From: Melitaea cinxia
Lineage: Eukaryota > Arthropoda > Insecta > Lepidoptera > Nymphalidae
DNA length: 64,000 nucleotides
Assembly (NCBI RefSeq): GCF_905220565.1
Contig: NC_059415.1
Location: forward strand, 6,687,501 to 6,751,500
Direction: 5' to 3'
Positions 11,701-19,500 of this stretch are shown piece after piece. The notes below the pieces were generated by a model. That model had not been told where the DNA came from. It did no database searches and saw nothing but the letters and a program-made list of their open reading frames with translations. Made by a program: the position numbers and the translations under genes. How positions within the stretch are numbered: the first letter of the stretch is position 1; each line of letters starts with the position of its first letter.

Positions 11701-13430
11701 CGAAAATTTCGTGACTTATTTCTCACACCGCCTACCCGCGAATCTATTACAGATATTAGAACAAAAAAATACTTTAGTGGTTGTCTCTAGGTGGTAAGTG
11801 AAGCCTTAATCTGAGTATTTTATTGCTTACAAATAAATAGGTATAATTCATACTTTTACAATTAAGGTGGTACAATAAAAAGTATTTCAAATTAAAGTGC
11901 ACCTGTTATCTGAACTAGTTAAGTAACTGTCTCAGAATAATGGGTTTCTCCCTCTAGGAATCTATATTTGATTACAAATTAGACGGAGAGTGTAATACAG
12001 GGCAAACAATTGTTAACAAAATCAAATATTCTTGTGTATGTGTGTGTTTGGAGAATGCGTGTATGTGTCCATCTGTAACAGTCATATAAAATTAATTTAT
12101 ATCTGGCTTAAGCAACATTTCAGTTGAAGCCAAATAAAAACTTTATTTTTATATTGTCCTTTAGTAAGTGAATATATTTTTAATAACCTATTCATAGAGT
12201 CATATATTCTCGAGTCATTTATATAAAAGTGCTTATGCACCAGTTTAGTTGTACTTCTCGACAGCACAAACCAGATCAGTAGTGCTATTCTGTAAGAACA
12301 TTTTCGTGTCTCGACAGCGCAATCCGCGGTGAGATATCAAATTCGTATTCATTAAAACTCGACAGTCCCGTAGCGCCACACTTGTGAGTGCGGTGACGAG
12401 TCAAACCCTGTTGTGTGAGAATGTTGACATTTAATAGTATGAATTCGGTATTCTGTAAGGGGATTTACCGCTTCATACATCACAATTCGAGACTTGATTC
12501 GACACTTGACTTCATGCACATATTCTAAAATAAAGTCATAAGAAAAGAATATAGATAAAATAAACACAGCTCTAAATTGCCGCTCTTCGATTCGACACTC
12601 ACTTCACATCGCTTGTGCGTACGGAATGTTTACAGAATTCCAAACCAAGGTCAAGTGGATTCGCTTTCGAAGTGAGCGCTGTCACTCAGGTGAAGCTCGA
12701 TATCGAAATGGTTATTTACGGAATAGCCCTGCTGTTCTCCTTTTTGTTAGGTTCCTGTTGTAGCCTATTATGCATTGCTTATGAAGTACAGTTGTCTGAA
12801 TAAACTTCACACTCCTCGTACAAGTCAAGTACTAGCTGACCTGACGACATTCGTACCGACTTTTTTTCTCTTAAATATAATAATTACATATATCAAAACA
12901 AAATATAACCTATCTTTCAAGTTGGATCAAACTGCACATGGTGTGAATTTGATTAAAATCGGTTAAGTAGTTTAGGAATCCAACGTGAACAAACACATAA
13001 CCTGACACGTAATTTATATATATTAAGATATATGAAACTGTGGAAGGAGACTTGATATGTGAGGAACCAAAGACCTATAAACACATAGACTATTTTCTAT
13101 TATTAGTATATTTCTACACTTTCATTCCCATTTGGTAATGTGTATGCCAACTCTTAGTCCATCATTGAGACGTACCTTGCATTTTCATAGAACATGGCCT
13201 TTTTCAATGTTTATATAAACTAATAACTATAGTAATAAATACAAATTTCCATCTTTTTTTAAAAGAAGATTGATAATATAATCATTAGAATTGTTGTAGT
13301 TTTTGTCTAATTTTCTATTATTTCTTTTTTTTTTAGGTACGGTGGCATACAATTAGGACCCGACAGATTTCGTCATATAAACAATGCAACACGGCAAGTC
13401 ATACAACAAGCTGGGTTATTAAAAAAATGA
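2708..13430 (+). CDS. IMPACT: IMPACT/YIH1-family protein (RWD + UPF0029), reading frame broken by a retrotransposon
   Basis: Exons: 2708-2734, 2826-3058, 3672-3807, 5777-5880, 6239-6401 plus 11750-11793 (one exon split by an insertion), 13337-13430. All introns are GT-AG. Without the insertion the exons sum to 801 nt, 266 aa. Residues about 9-115 form an RWD domain (IEEVEALSSIYDNDW); the C-terminal half is the IMPACT domain (DDGE...GGRMLHLL, then QILEQKN...VVVSRW, YGGIQLGPDRF). In yeast and mammals this family binds GCN1 and restrains the eIF2-alpha kinase GCN2, so a role in amino-acid stress signalling is inferred. The insertion lies after codon 221; read-through adds 31 foreign residues and stops at 6495-6497, losing the last 45 residues including the GPDRF motif. 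Intron 4 holds SINE copies. Confidence 0.9.
3942..4264 (+). repeat. RTE-tailed short interspersed repeat, copy 1 (IMPACT intron 3)
   Basis: This is a roughly 320 bp repeat starting CTGTGTGGCTACGGTAGTAAAG and ending in CCAGCAGTGGACTGTATAGGCTGTAATG. The same sequence recurs at 26231, 34575 (minus), 42398, 44085 and 51360 (minus). Its final ~50 bp match the 3' end of the RTE-type LINE fragment at 35872, so it probably uses RTE machinery. A chance open frame on the minus strand is not a gene. Confidence 0.8.
4321..4565 (+). repeat. tRNA-headed SINE, family A, copy 1
   Basis: The head reads ACTAGCCCGTTGGTGCAG and carries a Pol III B-box-like motif GGGTTCGATTCCCACCCC. An AT-rich body and a tail ending TGTGTATTGTGTAGATA follow. 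A near-identical copy lies at 18031-18268 and a tail-only copy at 61711-61805. It is not a tRNA gene: no cloverleaf is formed beyond the promoter boxes. Confidence 0.8.
4581..4866 (+). repeat. SINE family B, full copy, immediately downstream of family A
   Basis: The head GGCGGTTGCGGGTTCGATCC has a B-box-like motif. The body includes ATGTTTGCCGTGGTCTGAG and the tail TCCTACATGGGGAAAGAGGCC...GATATTAAAGGCTGA. Related copies are at 47244-47585 (minus, full) and 43795-43990 (head), with tail fragments at 31291, 39643 and 62276. Confidence 0.75.
5906..6131 (-). repeat. SINE-like repeat family C (IMPACT intron 4)
   Basis: On the minus strand this copy reads as the family whose plus consensus is GGTCGGCAAACAAGCG...GATGGTAAGCGATTACCG...TGCTGTGATCTTCTGTAAGGTCGAGGTACTACCCC. 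Other copies are at 13731, 32119, 37356, 43235 and 54286 (minus). Confidence 0.65.
6397..6401. repeat. Target-site duplication of the LINE insertion, left copy (TATTA)
   Basis: TATTA here and at 11745-11749 flanks the inserted element. Extending outward gives ATTTATTA against ATCTATTA, an 8 bp repeat with one mismatch. Joining codon TTA at 6399-6401 to CAG at 11750-11752 restores the conserved LHLLQIL reading of the IMPACT family. Confidence 0.75.
6769..9723 (-). CDS. LINE ORF2: apurinic-like endonuclease plus reverse transcriptase
   Basis: The 984 aa frame has no internal stop. Residues about 50-270 are an exonuclease-endonuclease-phosphatase domain: VHINAQSI, the catalytic-type glutamate in VSESWL (residue 84), IIMGDFN and SNHDLIYLSY. 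The RT domain follows, with TPIPKK...FRPISILPFLSKVLEK, GVPQGGVLSPLLFSIFINS and the YADD active site at residues 700-703. There is no RNase H domain. Such proteins nick the target and copy their own RNA at the nick. The EN-RT order without RNase H fits the CR1/Jockey group; I cannot fix the clade by eye. An in-frame stop just upstream supports this start. Confidence 0.9.
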   Translation of the reverse strand: MSFLNNNNTSSDEFASFSSSDSSEDSFHSTTFIPLNVTLNSYFPDSLKNFNIVHINAQSIPAHYPDMLASFESRNIHAILVSESWLKPCLPSTSYSLPGFQLIRNDRVGRVGGGVAIYLRSYIPFAILSASPQPTPVDTIEYLLIEVTLSNTKIFLGVFYSPSLHIDYFSSFECLLDKFIPIYNHSIIMGDFNTCLLKKNARCKRLMSMIEAFNLHILPLAATHNLPGCIPSLLDLMMVTTPSSVVKHGQCAAEAFSNHDLIYLSYKLRPPKAKSRTVMQRSFKGMNLDRLREDAQSTEWSAITELSSIDDKVEMFNSLITRLYDTHAPVKPIKLKHLPAPWLTEDLKLLIEKKHRAKRNFKSTNTEANRERYYGLRNRCNTLVRDAQRRHIHSSVENGDSAKVWKFLQTLGVGKPPNNTSSSKIDIELLNKHFSSSSLMEDSEKKLTLTSLSSIPTPNFQPFNFSSFAECDVKKYIYSISSNAVGTDGTSRNMILPILDILLPILTHILNESISSGQFPNAWKSAQVTPIPKKSNPSNFSDFRPISILPFLSKVLEKLVYNQINSYLIKHSLLNPFQSGFRPGHSTVTALVKVTDDIRWGMDNKQLTVLTLLDFSNAFNVVDHEILLKLLRTFNISPSVMSWFQSYLGGRRQRIKIEDSLSSWCEVRAGVPQGGVLSPLLFSIFINSISQKITSLYHMYADDLQIYTQSSLDNLSSAVVATNNDLATIYQWSKSYGLKVNPSKSQVIVIGSPNIMSRVDWGSLPSVTYNSSVIPYCTSVKDLGIYLDPTLSWSNHIKELSKKTFAAISSLRRLQSFLPIPTKTMLAQSLLLPVLDYADASYTNLTEDQLNKLERLQNVAIRFIFGLRKFDHISDFRSKLKWLPIRLRRNLHILSLLYCVLFKPTSPLYLKNKFEFVGDHSKVLRSSGNLTLRMPVHKTKYYRGSFAVQAIILWNTLPLHIRKAQSIGSFKKLVKDHYLSLNRT
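9724..10800. other. Long AT-rich spacer between the two LINE ORFs
   Basis: This 1.08 kb stretch is dominated on the plus strand by A-runs and contains no usable frame. It includes a partial internal duplication: a segment with ATCTCTAAAAA...AACAACAATTGTTAAATGTAAAAA near 10065-10125 recurs near 10203-10265. LINE ORFs usually overlap or lie close together, so the spacer is unusual. Confidence 0.6.
10801..11586 (-). CDS. LINE ORF1: coiled-coil, nucleic-acid-binding protein
   Basis: The 261 aa frame may start at residue 1 or at Met16 (MESIKNSLAELSEQFNARL). Residues about 16-45 and 65-90 have heptad-like leucine spacing, suggesting a trimerising coiled coil. The following region (KMILVHGVPE, then SRSFRLGRYDGDKPRAIVV, then RNKIWYSKKEL) resembles the RRM and C-terminal domains of L1-type ORF1 proteins, which bind element RNA as a chaperone. 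The C-terminus is basic. No CCHC knuckle is present. Function is inferred from position and this resemblance. Confidence 0.75.
   Translation of the reverse strand: MYTGTVFKVYINVSTMESIKNSLAELSEQFNARLEEIQKEIKTSTPATSPTSNITSQFNSFRLFVLSSLQNLKLQVELLSRQYDETEMRSRRKMILVHGVPETKKENTSDLVSGLLADKLNTPEVTTDSISRSFRLGRYDGDKPRAIVVKFRDISLRNKIWYSKKELKGTGITLSEFLTKSRHEIFLSARRRFGITKSWTREGSIFVVGNDGTGHRITSMSELNSISNSLDAPAPSSATIVAETVKDSKTSSLRPKRTVKK
11745..11749. repeat. Target-site duplication of the LINE insertion, right copy (TATTA)
   Basis: This is the partner of 6397-6401. The IMPACT exon resumes at 11750 with CAG ATA TTA GAA and ends at the donor GTAAGT at 11794. Confidence 0.75.
11794..13336 (+). other. IMPACT intron 5, no gene seen
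   Basis: The intron runs from donor GTAAGT to acceptor TTTTTTTTAG. It is AT-rich with a moderately GC-richer stretch at about 12240-12720 that has several CTCGACAGC/GATTCGACAC repeats. Small open frames in it have no recognisable features. Confidence 0.6.
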
Positions 13431-13730
13431 CAAATGTGATAATTATTATTATTAATTGCTTAGGTAATATAATATAATATATTTGATATTATTTTTGTAA
13501 ATAGTAATGTTTCTTTTTTTTTAATTAAATGATGTGATAAATCTCGAAGAATGGTCAAACTGAGTTTGATTTTTTTCCTTTGTAGTATGTATTGCGTATA
13601 ATTGTATTAATATGACTGCAAATAAATAATCCTTTATCATAAAATACAATAAGGTATTTTATAGAAATGTTTTTGTTAATTTTATCCCTATGTAGGTAAC
13701 ACTGATTTGCATTTTTTTTTACATAATAGG

Positions 13731-13950
13731 TCAGCAAACAAAGGTAGGGCTCACCTGATGGTAAATGATTAGCGTAGCTTATAGACGCAAAACTAGAAGC
13801 ATCGCAAGCGCGGTGCCAACCCTATTCCTAATTCCGCCCTACCTTACCTACCAAACAGAACACAAAACTGCTTGAAAATAATGTTATTTAGCTGTGATCT
13901 TCTGTAAGGTAGAGGTACTACCCCTGCTGTGGTCCTACCTGTTCAGAGGA
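13731..13950 (+). repeat. SINE-like repeat family C
   Basis: Starts GGTCAGCAAACAAAGG and contains CTCACCTGATGGTAAATGATTAGCG and CTGTGATCTTCTGTAAGGTAGAGGTACTACCCC. It lies about 300 bp downstream of the IMPACT stop codon. Confidence 0.65.
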
Positions 13951-15055
13951 TTAATCCTAGAATATTTTTTCGTCAATTTAGTACCTATTCACGGCACCGG
14001 ATAGAAACATTTTTAACGTTGCACGTGACTATGTTTTTAATTATTCGATAATATTTCTATTGAGTATTTTTGTTTTAACTTTATTAATATGTAATAGTTT
14101 TTGTTACGTTTGGACGTTTTTATGGTTTTGTTTTAAGTAAACAAAGTTATGCAAAAGACAATTCATAGTGAAGCAACTCAAGGATTATTATAGTGAAGGT
14201 ATTGATTTTCTTTGGAAATGAGATAGAAAATAAACGTTCAATAAATCCTGTGGACCAACCTATAAAGACTTAATAACAGCTGGGGTTCCCAAAACGACAT
14301 GAAAATTAAAAGCGAAGCCAAGACAGTAGCATAAACTGTTTCGTCTGTCCCTAGGGACTTTGGATTCAGGTCCAGAATCAAGACCAAAATCAAAATTGTC
14401 AACGCCAGACAAAAATCAGCCTAGCAGCGGCTAGTGCTTAAAAAATGGAACTTGACAACTTCGACATATGCGCATTCGATGTATGCACAGTTAGAAAAGA
14501 AATGCCGACCACCGAGACTGATACTGATCAACTGCCTTGGTTATAATTTAAAAAAAAAATGTAAGAATTTTTCGTCGTGCTTGGCGGACTCACAGGTAGC
14601 AAAAGGATAAAAGGAAACAATAAAATCAGAGCAGATAAGAAACCAGTTACCTAACTTCACATTATACCGTAGTAAAAGCTGGCTCTGAAATAATAATATC
14701 ATGTTCTACGACAAAATGACAAAACCAGAATCAAAATTTAGTTATTATCCAAAAAATTACCTACATTTTGGAGAAATTATCCAGAGAGACCGACCATGAT
14801 CCTCTGCCACCCTACCATTGTGAAATTTATTGAAGCAACGAGTGGCAGACAAAAACATAAGTCAGTCGGAAAGTGAAATAGAAAATCTGACAAGGATGCC
14901 TATAAAGTTTATTACAGTTTCTAACTAGTAGAAAAAAAGATTAACCATGTTTAAGGATCGGAAAAGAGTATTGGGTGAAGAACCATTACAAGAAATTGAG
15001 CAAAAAGAATTAATAATTTCTCTTGGAGGTTAAGAAACGGCGTGACGAAAGTAGT
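13951..15055. other. Intergenic, no gene recognised
   Basis: AT-rich sequence with no frame longer than about 60 codons and no repeat that I can match elsewhere in the window. Confidence 0.5.
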
Positions 15056-15240
15056 ATTAATCGTTTTAAAGTAAAACTTCTTTACAAAAACTTGACTTGG
15101 GAAGTAAGCTGGTGAATGCGTGACGAGAGTGTGTGATCGGGCGAGGCGAACAGAAGGTGAGAGGGAGATATATAAGTTAGTGAAGATAGAAAGTTTTACC
15201 TCAGTCGTGTGATCTAAAGCACACTCGTTTTTTTTTGTAT
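15056..15240 (+). repeat. Repeat family D, copy 1
   Basis: Contains AAGTAAGCTGGTGAATGCGTGACGAGAG and TTACCTCAGTCGTGTGATCTAAAGC...CACTCGTTTTTT. A second copy lies at 43005-43205. There is no coding capacity. Confidence 0.6.
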
Positions 15241-15310
15241 TTTGTTACTTTATATTTTTCTATTTCAACTAACCAGATAATTTGTTTATTACACTTTTTT
15301 ATTTTATTAA

Positions 15311-15935
15311 CAGACTTCCAAAAAAGGAGGAGGTTCTCAATTCGACTGTATTTTTTTTAATGTATGTTATATCAGAACCTTTGACCGTGTGGACCGATTT
15401 CGAAAATTTTTTTTAATCGTAAAGTGGTGTGTGTCAATTGGTCCCATTAAATTTATTTGAGATCTAACAACTACTTTTCGAGTTATATCTATTAATACCT
15501 TTTTACTTGACGCTTTTTTCGTCAACCTACGTTGTATTATACCGCATAACTTTCTACTGGATGTACCGATTTTGATAATTCTTTTTTTGTTGGAAAGGAG
15601 ATATCCCTAGTTTAGTACCATGATAAGGAAACCAGGATCTGATGATGGGATCTCAGAGAAATCGAGGGAAACTCTTGAAAATCCGCAATAACTTTTTACT
15701 GGGTGTACGTTGTGGTGGGTTTTTATTGGGTGTTAATAATTTTTAATTTAATCGAAAGCTGATGTTTGTCATGTGGTCATATATAAATTTTATTGAGATC
15801 TGATAACTACTTTTTGAGTAATCTTTGATAACGCGTAGTTACTTGACTATTTTTTCGTCGATCTACGTTGTATTACTCGTCGATGTAACTGAAGTCGGTT
15901 TTTTTTTTCGTTTGCGAGCAAACACAATTATTTAT
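15311..15935 (+). repeat. Repeat ending TGAAGTCGGTTTTTT (family E), with internal tandem duplication
   Basis: Starts GACTTCCAAAAAAGGAGGAGG and ends GTAACTGAAGTCGG followed by a T-run. Two related halves share GAGATCT(A/G)A(C/T)AACTACTTTT and ACTTGAC...TTTTTTCGTC...CTACGTTGTATTA, about 305 bp apart. Related pieces occur at 42800-42852 and, inverted, 59872-60030. Confidence 0.65.
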
Positions 15936-16006
15936 TTACACTTTGGCACACCAATACAACAATATTAAAAATGATTTATAAAAATAGAATTTGCATCAGT
16001 TGCAAC

Positions 16007-16065
16007 AGGCGGCCTTATCGCCAATACAGCGATCTCTTCCAGGCAACCTTTGCACTTGAATTTTT
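16007..16065 (-). mobile_element. 3' UTR fragment of the IMPACT-inserted LINE family
   Basis: GGCGGCCTTATCGCCAATACAGCGAT followed by CTTCCAGGCAACCTT matches the 3' UTR of the LINE at 6495-6545. Only the tail is present. Confidence 0.6.
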
Positions 16066-16083
16066 TTTTTTTTATATATAAAA

Positions 16084-16280
16084 ACTAGCGACCCGTCCCG
16101 GCTTCGCACGGTTGCAAAAACTACCAGTATTCCTCTACTATATTATGCATGTATTATACATATAAACTTTTCTTTTCAATCACTATCTATTAAAAAAAAA
16201 GCATCAAAATCTGTTGCGTAGTTTTAAAGATTTAAGCATACATAGGGACAGAGAAAGCGACTTTGTTTTATACTATGTAG
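16084..16280 (+). repeat. Lepidopteran GACCCGTCCCGGCTTCGC-type repeat
   Basis: The head AACTAGCGACCCGTCCCGG and the tail ending in GACTTTGTTTTATACTATGTAG mark an interspersed repeat that also occurs in diverged form at 47954, 48183, 56514 and 59640. Confidence 0.55.
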
Positions 16281-16491
16281 TGAAATAAAAATATAATAAT
16301 TCATCAGTCATATAAATAATGATTAAGAATTATTATTTTTTTCAAACAGTACCGTTTAGTAGAGTAGAGTTAAAATATATAAAACGCGATGTTAAGTATC
16401 ACATGTAAATAAACTGTTGGAATACTTTGTTCATTATTTATAATAAAATAAAACAATTTTAAAATGGTACATGATCACATTTTTAGATGCG

Positions 16492-16497
16492 TTTATT
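16492..16497 (-). promoter_or_regulatory. Poly(A) signal AATAAA for SLX4
   Basis: TTTATT on the plus strand gives AATAAA on the minus strand, about 80 bp after the SLX4 stop codon. Confidence 0.5.
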
Positions 16498-16576
16498 GTT
16501 CCTAAGGTACCTTGTAATAGAATATATAAAGCTTTAAAATATAACATGATGATCATATTAAAATTCTTGTTATTTT

Positions 16577-19500
16577 CTATTTTTTGGTGTTATTTTCTGC
16601 AGTTTTAACCGTGATGCACTTTTTATCCAGAAACCTTAAAAGATCCTGAAACAATTTTTTTCCAATTTTTATATCATTCTTATAAATGGACACCTAAAAA
16701 GCAAAACTTAAGAGGACTTTACGTTTCTTATTACAAATGTGACGTAAATTTATTCAGAAGCATATTAAGATGTACGCTGCCTCCCTTCTTTCCTACTTAT
16801 GGTAGTTACGATATAAATGCGTAACTAACCTTATCTGTCAGTCTAGTAAAATTTAATACAATGATAGGCTAAGCATTTGGAAATGCCACATGTTTCCTAT
16901 TATCGTGGAAAAAGATCTAAATTTTGTATGGTACGGTTAAAATACGAGACAGTTTGTGTAGAAGTGTCTTGTCAAAGATAAACCATGAAACTTTGTATTA
17001 AAACTCTTGGTAAGATATATTTTACTTGTAAAATAAGAACCCAAACAAAAAAAATGTTATTTAAAGTAACTACTACATCCGAACTTGTCACGGAAAAAAT
17101 ATTTTAGATTTAGACTATAGATTAAAAATGGAACTTTCAAACATCGATATAGTTTTTTTTTTCAAATGTCGAAAGTGATATAAAATATATTTAAAAAAGA
17201 GATTTACCTTAGGGTTGTATTTATATCCGCACGCTACAAGATCCCTGTGTATCATATCAATGTTAACGGGTTCATACCGTAATATCGCTTCTCTTAATCC
17301 TTGCCGACAAGACATGTAATTGTGAAATACGATATGTAATGGGACTTTGCATGAATGTACCTGAAAATTCGATTCAATATAAATACTTATTTATTTATTT
17401 CACAGGACAGGAAAAGTTATAAAAGAAACAGGAATTAAATATAATTAAACCAAATATGATTATCCATCAGTTTAAAATTAAATTAACAAAAAAAAGTAAA
17501 TAAAATAATGAATACCCTTCAAACAATTAACGGTATATTTGGAAGGTAATATAACATAATATATCAAATAAAATAATAGTAAATATTACATCCCAACTTA
17601 ATATCCCACTTCCTATTAATTTTACTTCGCTTTTACACTTCTTTAAATATCCAAAGGTAGTCCTTACCCTTGCAAGATTTATTAACGCTAACAACATTAA
17701 AATTTAATGTATCTATATTCTATAACTACATAATGTCTGCGTGAATTTGAAGTTTATGTATATTATTATATTTTTATACTCCTTAGTTGTTCTAATACCA
17801 CAAATATGTCCATTTTTTATATGTTTTTCCGCCTTATCTATGTATTTTCCGGATAACAAAACAATTCAAAATTAAAATTTCAAGTGCGTTTTTTATTTTT
17901 ATAATAATTTATACTTGACACTGGCAGAATGTCGCTAATGGCAATCGTATGCCAAAAATAAAAGAAGAAGAAGAAGAAAAAGTAAATATTACATTATTAT
18001 TTATTAAATAAAACAAATAAAATAATATTGACTAGCCCGTTGGCGCAGTTTGTAGTGACCCTGCTTTCTGCTCCGAGGGATGTGGGTTCGATTCCCACCC
18101 CGAGTCTGGGTGTAATATAAATATTTATTTATATATTTATATGTATTATTTATAAGTATGTTTATCGAAAAAAATATATGTAGCTATACCAGTCGGCTGT
18201 TACCTATAACACAAGCATTAAATTGCTTACTTTAGGAACAGACGACCGTGTGTGTATTGTGTAGATAAAAAAAAAAAAACAAAAAATAAATAAATATATA
18301 TATATATATATATATAAGTTAATTTTTTGATTATGTTTGTTAAAAAACTGTAGTCTCATTTTATTTTGAAATATATTTTTGGAGCCATTAAAACTATCTA
18401 CGAATTTAAATTTCAAATTATAGGTGAAAGGTAATAATGTAAGTACAGAAACTCAGTTCGGGACATAATAAGGGTTTGTCTTGTGTCTCGTAAAGGGTTG
18501 ATCAGCAAAATGCGTTTAGCTAGCTCTGGACAGTTTCGGTGACCACGAATTATTATATCATGCAATAGGTACATGTCTAACACCTCTTTGCGTTCCATTA
18601 ACGCCAGAAGGTTATAAGTGCGATAGATATCTATGTATTTATCACTTATGTCAGTTTTCCTACACTTGAATTTAAGGTGATGAACAAATTTCTTCTGTTT
18701 ATACTTTCTTTATCTTACTTGATGATAAATTCAAACGATTTCACAATTATTAGATCTTGATTAAGATTTGATAAGATATACCAGCATTTCAGTTGTATAA
18801 AAGTAATAACTATATATTCAAACCTAATCCCTTACCAAACCAACCCCCAATTAAACCTAATCTCCTACTATACCTAATCCCCCGCTATACCTAATCCCCC
18901 ACTATACCAAATCCCCCACTATACCTAATCCCCTACTATACCTAATCCCCTACTTATACCTAATCCCCTACTATACCTAATCTCCTATTAAACCTAATCT
19001 TCTGCTAACCCTAATCCCCTATTAAAGCTAACGAAATATCACAAGGGGGGTACTATATTGAGGAATCACGTGCACTTAACTTTCGTTAATGATGCGATTT
19101 CCAAAACGAAAAAACCAACAAATACTCTAAAACCTTGATGCTTGCTTAGAAATTTGTACCACAATGCCTAATTTTTCAAAATTTAATCAGATTATACCTG
19201 TATTTAAAGATAATATTCTGAACATTTCAATAAATATACTTTGCACAATAAAATACGCGTGATTTTAGGGTTTATTGGGGGGGGGGGGGGAGTCTAAAAC
19301 ATCACCAGCGGAGGGAGGGGGGGTTAAGGAAGCTCAAAAATTTGCTAAAAAACATCACATAATCAATAGACATAATTATGTAGAGACCTATAGATGGAAT
19401 ATTTAGTACCAACTCATATTATCATGTAAAAAAAAAATACCTTTGCTTTTTCTCTTGTCTGAAATACCCAATCATCTGGGTTACATTTGATTTCTTTGAT

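Larger units (their letters stand above)
6402..11744 (-). mobile_element. CR1/Jockey-group non-LTR retrotransposon, apparently full length, inserted in an IMPACT exon
   Basis: A 5343 bp element lies in the opposite orientation to its host gene. On the minus strand the order is: a short 5' UTR (11744-11587), ORF1 (11586-10801), a long AT-rich spacer (10800-9724), ORF2 with endonuclease and RT (9723-6769), and a 3' UTR ending in TTTA repeats (plus-strand view, 6402-6430). Both ORFs are open. The 3' UTR segment GGCGGCCTTATCGCTCGATAGCGATTT has relatives at 16007 and 40812. Boundaries are set by the TATTA duplication and by where the IMPACT coding sequence resumes. Confidence 0.85.

Noticed and set aside
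12615..12803. 62-codon frame with a hydrophobic C-terminal half
   Set aside because: Inside an IMPACT intron, no splice support, no repeat of the pattern; a chance frame is likelier.
18836..19025. Interstitial telomere array
   Set aside because: The unit is 18 bp and not (TTAGG)n; TTAGG occurs only once per unit.
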